Positions 1 to 6,880 of a stretch of 11,183 nucleotides of DNA are shown here, piece by piece. Both the position numbers and the translations under genes were made by a program. A model generated the notes under the pieces. The model was not told the origin of the DNA. It did not search any database and saw only the letters and a program-made list of their open reading frames with translations. This DNA comes from Cytophagales bacterium (GTDB taxonomy: Bacteria > Bacteroidota > Bacteroidia > Cytophagales > Spirosomataceae). Location of the stretch: the NCBI GenBank assembly GCA_028868395.1, contig JAGWUO010000013.1, forward strand, positions 1 to 11,183. Reading direction: 5' to 3'. Numbering within the stretch: the stretch's first letter is position 1; every line of letters begins with the position of its first letter.

Positions 1-369
1 TTCAATTACACGTATTTGAAGGGAGAAATGACGGACCGCGATTCGACTTATTCATCCTTGATTCGCCGCCCAACGAATGCCTGGAATCTCTATTTGCAAG
101 GTAAATTGACGAATAAATGGTCGGTTGGATTATCAAATCAATTTGTAGGCCAAAGAACGGACTACTTCTATGATGAGTCCACCTATTCCGTTCAACCGAA
201 TCCGATGTCAGCTTACATATGGACGGATATTTCGGTTCATTACCAGATTAATTCCAAATGGAAGGTATCAGCCCTTTTGAAAAATGCGTTGAATCAAGAA
301 ATAATGGAAATTACGGGGTATAGTGGGCAGCCGAGGAATGTGCAAATTTCCCTTTCAGGGGCATTTTAA
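1..369 (+). CDS. TonB-dependent outer-membrane receptor, C-terminal part (5' end outside window)
   Basis: The reading frame is open from base 1 to a TAA at 367-369, so this is the last 122 codons of a gene that starts upstream. The visible protein alternates polar and aromatic/hydrophobic residues as outer-membrane beta-strands do. It has a typical receptor ending: a strand around SALLKNALNQEIMEITGY, then a GQPRN turn, and a last strand closing with Phe, the usual recognition residue for barrel insertion by BamA. The RRPTNAW segment near visible residue 23 resembles the RRPxH/N region of BtuB-like and siderophore receptors. Family role: active uptake of a metal complex, vitamin or similar ligand across the outer membrane, powered by TonB-ExbBD. 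The plug domain and TonB box lie outside the window, so the ligand cannot be told. Confidence is high for the family and low for any subtype. Confidence 0.85.
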   Translation, partial: FNYTYLKGEMTDRDSTYSSLIRRPTNAWNLYLQGKLTNKWSVGLSNQFVGQRTDYFYDESTYSVQPNPMSAYIWTDISVHYQINSKWKVSALLKNALNQEIMEITGYSGQPRNVQISLSGAF

Positions 370-373
370 ATTT

Positions 374-453
374 CAAAGACCAAAGTTCAAAGAGCAAAGT
401 TCAGAGTAAGCCTATTTGAACTTTGGTCTTTGCTCTTTGAAATTTGAGCTTTG
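374..453. repeat. Inverted arrays of 7-base CAAAGNN units between convergent genes
   Basis: Five consecutive 7-base units fill 374-408 (CAAAGAC, CAAAGTT, CAAAGAG, CAAAGTT, CAGAGTA). Five more fill 419-453 on the opposite strand (from 453 downward: CAAAGCT, CAAATTT, CAAAGAG, CAAAGAC, CAAAGTT). The arms are separated by 10 bases. They can pair in several registers, for example 14 bp between 386-399 and 428-441, or 9 bp between 395-403 and 417-425. The position between the stop codons of two convergent genes suggests a bidirectional transcription terminator or mRNA 3' end. However, there is no clean T-tract, and the strict period of 7 looks like a simple-repeat family rather than an ordinary terminator. 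Confidence 0.8.
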
Positions 454-473
454 CGGAGCAAAGCCTACGGCTT
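448..473. other. Two consecutive small hairpins overlapping the end of the DUF4833-like gene
   Basis: Bases 448-454 (GCTTTGC) and 458-464 (GCAAAGC) form a 7-bp stem with a 3-base loop. Bases 461-465 (AAGCC) and 469-473 (GGCTT) form a 5-bp stem with a 3-base loop. They share bases 461-464, so they are alternatives rather than simultaneous. The stop codon of the minus-strand gene (465-467) lies inside the second. They may act as a 3' end structure for that gene. No T-tract follows on either strand. Confidence 0.5.
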
Positions 474-980
474 GAATTTCTCATACACATCCTTCCCCGT
501 CACTGGATCTTTGCCAAAAAGTTCAATATAATTCACCGTAGTCATAAACTTCGAATCGTCTACGGTAACAAAAACTCGTTTCAGGATTTGCATCTTGCCA
601 TTGATAGGGAAAAGAGCAATGGGGTCTCCGGCGGCATCCTGTTTCACCATAAACTTCCGTTTTCTGTAGGCTAGAAAATGTCCTTCATAGGAATTAGGCA
701 CACCTGCCACAGCTGTGGTATATAAACCGTAGGCTAATGTACGCTGGATGGCGGTTAGTTCCTCTTTTTGGCCCTTTTCTCCAAAACGATACCAATACGT
801 ATGCACCGGGTCTTTTGCATTCAATTTTCCGGCCACTAAGTTCGCATCGTAAACAACCACGTTTGCGTTAGTGCTCCGTTGAATAAAGAACAGGCGATTA
901 GGGGCATCAGGTGGAGTGGGGAAACGGTCACCTCCTAGGCTGTAAAATGTGATGAAAAGAAGGAATGACGCTAGTTTCAT
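465..980 (-). CDS. Exported protein resembling the DUF4833 family
   Basis: This encodes a 171-residue protein. The frame extends upstream to 1055, but I chose the ATG at 978-980 because the protein then begins with a compact signal peptide (MKLASFLLFITFYSLGG). The longer version would put a second hydrophobic stretch in front of it. The mature part starts near DRFPTPP and contains NRLFFIQRSTNANVVVYDAN (about residues 28-47), then PVHTYWYRFGEKGQ and a LAYGLY segment. I recognise this pattern, from memory, as the uncharacterised DUF4833 family common in Bacteroidota; its function is not known. There is no lipobox Cys, so it is probably periplasmic or surface-exposed rather than a lipoprotein. 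The gene stands alone, convergent with the receptor gene and divergent from rimP. I could not find a convincing promoter on its strand. Confidence 0.75.
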   Translation of the reverse strand: MKLASFLLFITFYSLGGDRFPTPPDAPNRLFFIQRSTNANVVVYDANLVAGKLNAKDPVHTYWYRFGEKGQKEELTAIQRTLAYGLYTTAVAGVPNSYEGHFLAYRKRKFMVKQDAAGDPIALFPINGKMQILKRVFVTVDDSKFMTTVNYIELFGKDPVTGKDVYEKFKP

Positions 981-1059
981 TTGGTAACAATTGAAGATGC
1001 AAATAACAAAAAAAATCGCAATCTGTTTTTGCTTAAAGACTCTATAATGGACCAATTAC

Positions 1060-1089
1060 TTTGTTTTTCTAATTTTATGCGTATCTTTG
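1060..1089 (+). promoter_or_regulatory. Bacteroidota primary-sigma promoter for rimP-nusA-infB
   Basis: TTTG at 1060-1063 is followed after 18 bases by TATCTTTG at 1082-1089. This fits the Bacteroidota consensus exactly (TTTG or TTG at -33, TAnnTTTG at -7). Transcription would start near 1096, giving a leader of about 60 bases before the rimP ATG. No other match this good was seen in the intergenic region, so this is the likely main promoter of the operon. Confidence 0.75.
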
Positions 1090-1105
1090 TAGAGAATTTA
1101 AGGAA

Positions 1106-1140
1106 AAGAAGAGGGGTTTTTGATCCCTCTTTTTGTTTTC
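1106..1140 (+). terminator. Terminator-like hairpin in the rimP leader (possible attenuator)
   Basis: Bases 1109-1115 (AAGAGGG) pair with 1125-1131 (CCCTCTT) around a 9-base loop. The stem can be extended by A-T and G-T pairs to 1106/1134. A T-rich run, TTTTTGTTTT, follows the stem core. This has the form of an intrinsic terminator, yet it lies about 10 bases after the predicted transcription start and ahead of rimP, with no gene ending on this strand. It is therefore better read as a leader attenuator or a 5' stabilising stem than as the end of another transcript. The stem-loop is seen directly; its regulatory role is inferred. Confidence 0.6.
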
Positions 1141-1156
1141 ATAGCCCAGAAGGAAG

Positions 1157-1636
1157 ATGGATTTAACGAGTAAACTGAAAGAATGGACAGTAGAGTACAT
1201 AGGCGAAGGCCCGTTGCTTCTTGTCGATTTTTCCGTGTCTCAGGGGGCTAAAAGAACCTTAATTACGATTCTAGTGGATACATTAGAGGGCGTAACAATC
1301 GATGAATGTGCCTTAATGAGCCGTAAATTAGCTCACTTCATAGAAGAGGGAATGTTGATCGAAGAAGCGTATAATTTAGAAGTATCTTCGCCGGGTTTGG
1401 ATTTTCCATTGAGCCAAGGCTGGCAATTCCAGAAGAATTTGGGCCGTAAGGTTAAAGTTTGGATGAAAAAGAAGGACGTAGAAAATGTGGAAGGGACCTT
1501 AGTTTCGTACACGGAAGAAGCGGTGGAAATCTTAACAGAGAAGACCGTAAAGCATAGAAAAATTGTCGCTAAAGAGTCCACGTGGTTCCCTTTAGCAGAG
1601 GTAGATAAAATAAAAGTACAAGTGTCATTTCAATAA
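1157..1636 (+). CDS. rimP: Ribosome maturation factor RimP
   Basis: This encodes 159 residues, a normal length for RimP, which is a cytoplasmic factor that binds the maturing 30S subunit and helps late assembly. The N-terminal alpha/beta domain contains the signature YNLEVSSPGLDFPL at residues 72-85. The more usual R or K after LD is F here. The C-terminal SH3-like/Sm-like domain runs from about residue 92 to the end, with GRKVKVWMKKK and the closing AEVDKIKVQVSF strand. The ATG is immediately preceded by AAGGAAG (1150-1156), which abuts the start codon with no spacer, so it may not be a true Shine-Dalgarno. It is the first gene of rimP-nusA-infB; nusA starts 17 bases after its stop. Identity rests on the motif, the length and the operon order. 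Confidence 0.95.
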   Translation: MDLTSKLKEWTVEYIGEGPLLLVDFSVSQGAKRTLITILVDTLEGVTIDECALMSRKLAHFIEEGMLIEEAYNLEVSSPGLDFPLSQGWQFQKNLGRKVKVWMKKKDVENVEGTLVSYTEEAVEILTEKTVKHRKIVAKESTWFPLAEVDKIKVQVSFQ

Positions 1637-1653
1637 ACAAAGAAGAGATAGCA

Positions 1654-2901
1654 ATGAACAGTGTTGAATTAATTTCGTCATTTTCAGACTTTGCTCGGGA
1701 GAAAAACATTGACAAACCGACGATGATCGCGGTTTTGGAAGAGGTTTTTCGTACGATGATTCGCAAGAAATTCGGGGCAGACGAAAATTTTAATGTCATT
1801 ATCAATGCCGAAAGCGGCGACTTAGAGATGTGGCGTAGCCGCGAGATCGTAGACGATAACTCAGAAGATATTTGGGATTTCGACAAAATACCTTTGAGCG
1901 AAGCGAAGTTAATCGAGCCCGATTTTGAAATCGGTGAAGAGGTAGCTGAGTTAGTGAAATTAGAGGATTTTGGTCGTCGTGTAGTTCAAACCGCTCGTCA
2001 AACATTGATTCAAAAGATCAAGGATATTGAAAAAGAAGGTTTGTACGAAAAATACAAAGACTTAGTAGGTGAATTAGTGACTTCAGAGGTTTACCAAATC
2101 TTAGGTCGCGAATTAATCTTATTAGATAGTGAAGACAATGAATTAGTGTTGCCTAAGACAGAGATGATTTCTAAAGATCGTTTCAAGAAGGGGGAGACTA
2201 TCAAGGCTATCATTCACAAAGTAGAAATGGCAAATGGTACACCACGTATCATTTTATCACGTGTTTCTCCGGTATTCTTGGAGCGTTTATTCGAACAAGA
2301 AATTCCTGAAATCTACGACGGTACGATTACCATTCGCAAGATTGTTCGTGAACCAGGTGAGCGTGCGAAAGTAGCGGTAGAGTCATTTGATGACCGTATC
2401 GATCCAGTAGGAGCTTGCGTAGGGATGAAAGGTTCTCGTATTCACGGTATCGTTCGTGAATTACAAAACGAAAATATTGACGTGATTAACTTCACTGATA
2501 ATTTAGAATTATTAGTTGCTCGTACGTTAAGCCCAGCGAAATTAAACTCGATGGCGATTGACAAAGAGCGTCGCCGTATTTCTGTTTATTTAAATTCTGA
2601 TCAGGTTTCTATGGCGATTGGTCGTGGAGGTCAAAACATCAAGTTAGCAGGTAAATTAGTAGGTTACGAAATCGATGTATTCCGTGATGTACCTAAGGAT
2701 GAGCTAGATGATGAGGATGTGGAATTGACAGAATTCTCTAACGAAATTGAGGCTTGGATTTTAGATGAGCTTCATAAAATCGGCTTAGATACAGCGAAAC
2801 AAGTTTTAGCCTTATCTAAAGAAGAGTTAGAGCGTAGAACGGAATTAGAAGAAGGTACGATCGATGAGATCTTAGCGGTATTACGTTCTGAGTTTGAGTA
2901 A
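1654..2901 (+). CDS. nusA: Transcription termination/antitermination factor NusA
   Basis: This encodes 415 residues. NusA binds RNA polymerase near the RNA exit channel and modulates pausing, termination and antitermination. Domains in order: the N-terminal polymerase-binding domain (about 1-130); the S1 domain (about 135-205); KH1, introduced by REPGERAKVAV at 232-242 and carrying DPVGACVGMKGSRI from 250 with its GMKG loop at 257-260; KH2 with AIGRGGQNIKLA from 321 and its GRGG loop at 323-326; and a short C-terminal helical domain (about 365-415, EAWILDELHKIGLDTAKQVLAL). Only one such C-terminal unit is present, unlike the two acidic repeats of E. coli NusA, as is usual outside Proteobacteria. 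Leu codons are mostly TTA and Arg codons CGT, as expected for strong expression. It follows rimP by 17 bases and precedes infB by 42 bases. Confidence 0.97.
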   Translation: MNSVELISSFSDFAREKNIDKPTMIAVLEEVFRTMIRKKFGADENFNVIINAESGDLEMWRSREIVDDNSEDIWDFDKIPLSEAKLIEPDFEIGEEVAELVKLEDFGRRVVQTARQTLIQKIKDIEKEGLYEKYKDLVGELVTSEVYQILGRELILLDSEDNELVLPKTEMISKDRFKKGETIKAIIHKVEMANGTPRIILSRVSPVFLERLFEQEIPEIYDGTITIRKIVREPGERAKVAVESFDDRIDPVGACVGMKGSRIHGIVRELQNENIDVINFTDNLELLVARTLSPAKLNSMAIDKERRRISVYLNSDQVSMAIGRGGQNIKLAGKLVGYEIDVFRDVPKDELDDEDVELTEFSNEIEAWILDELHKIGLDTAKQVLALSKEELERRTELEEGTIDEILAVLRSEFE

Positions 2902-2943
2902 ATTATAGTATTAAAAAAAGAATTTAGTTTTTTGTAATTTTTT

Positions 2944-5652
2944 ATGGCAGAAGAAAAAACAATGCGGTTGAGCCTTGTAGCAAAGCAAATAAACGTGGGA
3001 ACGTCTACGATCCTACAGTTTCTCTCTGCGAAAGGTCACAAAATTGACAATAACCCCAACGCCAAGCTGAACTTTGAGCAGTTGACCTTGTTAGCGAAGG
3101 AATATGGTGCGAACCATATTTTGGAATCCTCTGTAGAGGCTCCTAAGCCAGCTCCAGCACCGGAACCGGTGGCTGTTGCACCAGCTCCTGCGCCAGCTCC
3201 AGCACCAGAGCCAGTTGTCGAAAAGCCAGCACCAGTTGCAGAAGCGCCTAAAGTACCAGAAGCACCAGCTCCTGTGGTAGAGGCTCCAGCTGAGGAAAAG
3301 CAGGTGGGATTGAAGATTTTGGGAAAAATCGAATTGGATAAAAAAGGAAATCCAGTAGCTCCTAAGGCTGAAAAGGCTCCTGAACCAGCGCCTGCTCCTG
3401 CACCTAAGCCTGAGCCTGTGGCTGAAAAGCCTGCTCCAGCACCTGCTCCTGAGCCAGTTGAGCCAACGCAAACACCAGCCGCAGAAGCAGTTGTAGATGA
3501 TATCGAGTTAATTGAAGCTCGTGGAGAAACCTTAAAAGGATTAACCGTATTAGGTAAAATTGAACTGCCAGCAGCAGGTGATCGCGGAAATAACGCGAAA
3601 CACAAGCGCAAGCGTATCATCAAGGAGGAGAAAAAACCAGCTCCATCTGTTCCGGGAACAGGCGGACGTCCAGGTGATAAAAAAGATTTTAATAAGAAAC
3701 CAGCTCCAGGTGCTAAACCAGCACCTAAAGGAGAGTTGTCAGATAAAGACATCCAAGAGCAAATCAAGGCCACTATGGCTCGCTTGCAAGGGGCGACTAA
3801 TAAGCAAAGTTTCGGGGCTGATAAGCGTCGGGAGAAGCGTAAAGGTCGTGCGGAGGCAGAAGAGGCTCGTATGATGGCGGAAGATGAGGAGGCAAAAGTA
3901 TTAAAGGTGACGGAATTTATTTCGGCATCAGACTTAGCTTCTTTAATGGATGTGTCAGTGAACGAAGTAATCTCAGCTTGTATGAGCTTAGGTATGTTCG
4001 TTTCAATTAACCAACGTTTGGATGCGGAAGCCATTACGGTAATCGCGGATGAATTTGGGTTTGAAGTGAGTTTTGTTTCTGCAGAAGAGGAAATCGACGT
4101 TGTAGAAGTGGAAGTGGAGGATTCTCCAGAAGATTTAGTGCCTCGTGCCCCTATCGTTACGATTATGGGTCACGTCGATCACGGTAAAACTTCCTTACTA
4201 GATTATATTCGTCGTGCTAAAGTAGCGGCAGGCGAAGCGGGTGGTATTACCCAGCACATCGGTGCTTACTCAGTAGAGACGAAATCAGGCAAGAAAGTTA
4301 CTTTCCTTGATACGCCTGGTCACGAGGCCTTTACAGCGATGCGTGCCCGTGGTGCGAAAGTAACCGATATCGTTATTATCGTTATTGCGGCGGACGACTC
4401 CGTGATGCCTCAAACAAAAGAAGCTATCAACCACTCGATGGTGGCGGGTGTTCCGATTGTTTTTGCCTTCTCTAAGATCGATAAAGACGGTGCTAATGCG
4501 GATAAAGTTCGGGAAGAATTAGCAACGATGAATATGTTAGTCGAAGATTGGGGTGGTAAATACCAGTGCCAAGAAATTTCGTCTAAATCTGGTCAAGGTA
4601 TCGATGATTTATTAGAAAAAGTATTGTTAGAAGCTGAGATGCTTGAATTAACGGCTAATCCGAATAAGAAAGCCGTAGGTTCAGTAATCGAGGCTGAATT
4701 AGATAAAGGACGTGGTTATGTAACTACCTTGTTAGTTCAAGCAGGTACATTAAACGTGGGGGACATGATGTTAGCGGGTGATAATTACGGTCGTGTGAAA
4801 GCGATGTTTGACCACCACGGTAACAAGATCAAAAAAGCAGGTCCTTCTACTCCAGTTCAAGTATTAGGTCTTAACGGTGCACCTCAAGCGGGTGACAAGT
4901 TACTATGTTTAGAAAACGAGCGTGAGGCACGTGAAATTGCCAACAAGCGTGAGCAGATTCTACGTGAACAAACACTACGTACTCGTAAGCATATTACCTT
5001 AGAAGAAATTGGTCGCCGTAAGGCTATCGGAACTTTCCGTGAGTTGAACGTGATTGTGAAAGGTGACGTGGATGGTTCAGTAGAAGCCCTTTCGGATTCC
5101 TTGATGAAGTTATCGACGGAAGAAGTTCAAGTACGTATTATACACAAAGGAGTAGGCCAGGTGTCTGAATCGGATGTGGCATTAGCGTCTACTTCGGATG
5201 CGGTTATCATCGCGTTCCAAGTTCGTCCATCGCAAAATGCGCGTCGTTTAGCTGATGCAGAACAAATCGAGATTCGTAATTATTCAATCATCTACCAGGC
5301 GATTGATGAAATTAAGGCGGCGATGGAAGGTCTATTAGCGCCTTCATTCGAAGAAGTAATTACCTCTAACATTGAAATTCGTGATGTGTTTAAGATTACC
5401 AAAATCGGTACAGTAGCGGGTTGCTACGTATTAGACGGTACAGTTAAACGTGCGCATAAGATTCGTGTTATTCGTGACTTCGTTGTTATTCACGATGGAG
5501 AAATTTCTGCCTTGAAACGTTTCAAAGACGATGTAGCAGAGGTTAAATTTGGCTACGAGTGCGGTCTATCGGTCAAGAACTTCAACGATTTAGAAGTAGG
5601 CGATATGTTAGAGTGCTACGAAATGAAAGAAGTGAAAAGAACGCTGAAATAA
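2944..5652 (+). CDS. infB: Translation initiation factor IF-2
   Basis: This encodes 902 residues. IF2 is a cytoplasmic GTPase that places fMet-tRNA on the 30S subunit and promotes subunit joining. The N-terminal part has an IF2-N-like helical module (about 7-55), then long disordered Ala/Pro/Glu-rich stretches (about 65-118 and 140-185), a basic linker (about 215-310) and a second IF2-N domain (about 322-375). The G domain carries G1 GHVDHGKT at 409-416, G2 GGIT at 433-436, G3 DTPGH at 456-460, G4 SKID at 510-513 and G5 SSK at 546-548. G4 normally reads NKID, so residue 510 is odd. Domains II-IV follow, ending at the initiator-tRNA-binding barrel. The ATG at 2944 gives [10 protein letters not shown], like other Bacteroidota IF2s. 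The 42 bases before it are AT-rich without a Shine-Dalgarno. It is the last gene of the operon. Confidence 0.98.
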   Translation: MAEEKTMRLSLVAKQINVGTSTILQFLSAKGHKIDNNPNAKLNFEQLTLLAKEYGANHILESSVEAPKPAPAPEPVAVAPAPAPAPAPEPVVEKPAPVAEAPKVPEAPAPVVEAPAEEKQVGLKILGKIELDKKGNPVAPKAEKAPEPAPAPAPKPEPVAEKPAPAPAPEPVEPTQTPAAEAVVDDIELIEARGETLKGLTVLGKIELPAAGDRGNNAKHKRKRIIKEEKKPAPSVPGTGGRPGDKKDFNKKPAPGAKPAPKGELSDKDIQEQIKATMARLQGATNKQSFGADKRREKRKGRAEAEEARMMAEDEEAKVLKVTEFISASDLASLMDVSVNEVISACMSLGMFVSINQRLDAEAITVIADEFGFEVSFVSAEEEIDVVEVEVEDSPEDLVPRAPIVTIMGHVDHGKTSLLDYIRRAKVAAGEAGGITQHIGAYSVETKSGKKVTFLDTPGHEAFTAMRARGAKVTDIVIIVIAADDSVMPQTKEAINHSMVAGVPIVFAFSKIDKDGANADKVREELATMNMLVEDWGGKYQCQEISSKSGQGIDDLLEKVLLEAEMLELTANPNKKAVGSVIEAELDKGRGYVTTLLVQAGTLNVGDMMLAGDNYGRVKAMFDHHGNKIKKAGPSTPVQVLGLNGAPQAGDKLLCLENEREAREIANKREQILREQTLRTRKHITLEEIGRRKAIGTFRELNVIVKGDVDGSVEALSDSLMKLSTEEVQVRIIHKGVGQVSESDVALASTSDAVIIAFQVRPSQNARRLADAEQIEIRNYSIIYQAIDEIKAAMEGLLAPSFEEVITSNIEIRDVFKITKIGTVAGCYVLDGTVKRAHKIRVIRDFVVIHDGEISALKRFKDDVAEVKFGYECGLSVKNFNDLEVGDMLECYEMKEVKRTLK

Positions 5653-5711
5653 TCTTTCAAATCAGAAAATGGCCTTCGGCATATTTTCTACGATTTGAAA
5701 ACTTATTTCAG
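5644..5711. repeat. Long imperfect inverted repeat spanning the infB stop codon
   Basis: Nested arms pair as follows: 5644-5652 with 5703-5711 (9 bp), 5655-5663 with 5692-5700 (9 bp), 5664-5670 with 5683-5689 (7 bp) and 5672-5674 with 5678-5680 (3 bp), around a TTC loop. That is 28 pairs in 68 bases, interrupted by two-base mismatches. The outer left arm contains the last two sense codons and the TAA of infB. In RNA this would be a long hairpin upstream of the terminator. It may stabilise the 3' end of the operon mRNA or be a remnant of a small mobile repeat; neither is shown. Confidence 0.75.
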
Positions 5712-5732
5712 TGTCTATCTGATTTATAAGGT

Positions 5733-5760
5733 AAAAAAGGGAGCAATTGCTCCCTTTTTT
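5733..5760. terminator. Bidirectional intrinsic terminator between infB and the porP-like gene
   Basis: A perfect 28-base palindrome has arms AAAAAAGGGAGCAA and TTGCTCCCTTTTTT. On the plus strand the stem ends in six T's, making a standard Rho-independent terminator for rimP-nusA-infB. The A-run on the other side gives the same structure for the convergent minus-strand gene that stops at 5861. Confidence 0.92.
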
Positions 5761-5795
5761 GATGTCATATGAGTAATGAAAACATTTCTGTATTC

Positions 5796-5810
5796 ATCCC
5801 CGCAGGGGAT
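5796..5810. other. Short GC-rich hairpin in the convergent intergenic region
   Basis: ATCCCC (5796-5801) and GGGGAT (5805-5810) form a 6-bp stem with a GCA loop. No T-tract follows on either strand, so it is not a typical terminator. It may help define the 3' end of the minus-strand porP-like transcript. Confidence 0.45.
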
Positions 5811-5815
5811 TCCAA

Positions 5816-5857
5816 CTCTATACTCTATGCTCTATGCTCTATACTCTATGCTCAATG
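5816..5857. repeat. Six tandem 7-base units (CTCTATR)
   Basis: Six head-to-tail units fill 5816-5857 without gaps: CTCTATA, CTCTATG, CTCTATG, CTCTATA, CTCTATG, CTCAATG. The array ends four bases before the stop codon of the minus-strand porP-like gene (5861). The unit sequence differs from the repeat at 374-453 but the period is the same, 7 bases. A multiple-of-7 array is prone to slippage, but it lies outside any gene, so copy-number change would not alter a protein. Confidence 0.88.
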
Positions 5858-5860
5858 CTG

Positions 5861-6880
5861 CTAAAACTTCGGACAAGCGAAGCTTTGGCGGTAGCGTTGG
5901 TAGGATTTTCTTTGGCCAAAATCCCAGTTTAATACATAAGAGAAACTTAACTCGTGGGCGCCGCCGGAGCCTGATCCTAATCCCGAAACCGTAAAATCAT
6001 AGGAATAGCCAAACGAGTAGCGATTATTTTGTATGCCAATGAGGCCGATAAGGGATTCTCTACTGGTAGTAAAAGACTCCGATGTATTTTTGTTCAATGG
6101 TAATCCGCGGTACCAGAAGCCGATAACCAAAGGTTCTACTTGTATATAGGTGCCTAAGTCTAATTGGCTAAAGGATCCTTGGTTTTTCAGGTAAAGAGCT
6201 GGTTTTAGGCTTTTACCTTCCGAGATTGGAAGGCTTATTCCAGCCATTAGAGCGTATTTAGTAGCAATTAAATCGTCGCTAGAGCGAATGAGAGATTGAT
6301 TCGGTCGATTTAAATGATGTGCAGAGGCTCCAAGCCAGTAATTCGAATGATTAAGTAATAATCCCGCCGAAAGATCAAGAAAGTTCGTTCTGTTTACAAA
6401 GGAAACGGCTGTGGGATCAAACGTATTACCAAGCGTGCCATTCACTAAAAATGACCCTAGTTGGTCACCATAGGTTAAATGGCTGTAATCTAAACTGCGA
6501 AATACACCTGAACCTTGTATACCCATAGAAAGTAGGGTTGTCTCATTCAAATTTGCATGGTAGGCGTATTGAAGGCTTATTGCCGTTGTCTGAAGATTAG
6601 AAAATTGTTTGTCTGACGAGAAAAGCAGTCCTAGTCCACTATTAATTTTACCTAAACTAACTTCTAAAGCAGCTGCGGAAAATTGGTAATTGGCCGCTTG
6701 GTTCGGCCATTGGTTTCGATGGGTTAAATAGACTTTATTTTGATCGAGTAAACCGGCGAAGGCTGGTGAATTAAGTAAGGGGTTGGCTAGGTTTTGGGAT
6801 AATTGGGGATCTTGCGCTGAGAGCGAAAGCGTACTCAGTGTAAAAATCAAACAGAAAAAAATGGATAAACGAGTCCACAT
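5861..6880 (-). CDS. PorP/SprF-family type IX secretion outer-membrane protein
   Basis: This encodes 339 residues. A signal peptide (about 1-22) ends in LSLSAQDP, with likely cleavage before Gln. The mature start QDPQLSQNLANPLLNSPAFAG is the hallmark of the PorP/SprF family, as are the HRNQWP motif near residue 56, the LTYGDQLG segment, HHLNRPNQS near 190, the WYRGLP motif and the C-terminal GYSYDFTVSGLGSGSGGAHELSFSY strand region. The family forms outer-membrane beta-barrels. SprF is needed for surface delivery of the adhesin SprB in Flavobacterium johnsoniae, and SprF-like paralogues typically sit beside genes for type B cargo. Here the divergent neighbour encodes exactly such a cargo. After the last strand there is an extra basic tail (QRKSYQRYRQSFACPKF). 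I give no gene symbol because these genomes carry many paralogues. Confidence 0.92.
   Translation of the reverse strand: MWTRLSIFFCLIFTLSTLSLSAQDPQLSQNLANPLLNSPAFAGLLDQNKVYLTHRNQWPNQAANYQFSAAALEVSLGKINSGLGLLFSSDKQFSNLQTTAISLQYAYHANLNETTLLSMGIQGSGVFRSLDYSHLTYGDQLGSFLVNGTLGNTFDPTAVSFVNRTNFLDLSAGLLLNHSNYWLGASAHHLNRPNQSLIRSSDDLIATKYALMAGISLPISEGKSLKPALYLKNQGSFSQLDLGTYIQVEPLVIGFWYRGLPLNKNTSESFTTSRESLIGLIGIQNNRYSFGYSYDFTVSGLGSGSGGAHELSFSYVLNWDFGQRKSYQRYRQSFACPKF

Noticed and set aside
1043..1048. TATAAT hexamer upstream of rimP, like an E. coli -10 box
   Set aside because: Bacteroidota primary sigma factors use TAnnTTTG, and a full match with a correctly spaced TTTG lies just downstream at 1060-1089.
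981..1055. Longer N-terminus for the DUF4833-like gene starting at 1055
   Set aside because: It would add a second hydrophobic stretch before a complete signal peptide; the internal ATG at 978-980 gives a standard exported protein.
3036..4034. Long open frame on the minus strand opposite the infB 5' half, and a smaller one at 3091-3471
   Set aside because: They lie opposite the Ala/Pro-rich part of infB. Their Gly/Ala/Ser-rich or Trp/Arg/Ser-rich translations are what GC-rich low-complexity codons give in antisense frames, and no domain is visible.
5816..5857. Tandem repeat considered as a CRISPR array
   Set aside because: The units are 7 bases and contiguous, with no spacers and no cas genes.
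5776..5994. Plus-strand open frame of 72 codons through the 7-base repeat
   Set aside because: Its translation (YSMLYALYSMLN) is only the tandem repeat read as protein and then runs antisense into the PorP-like gene; it has no plausible start context.
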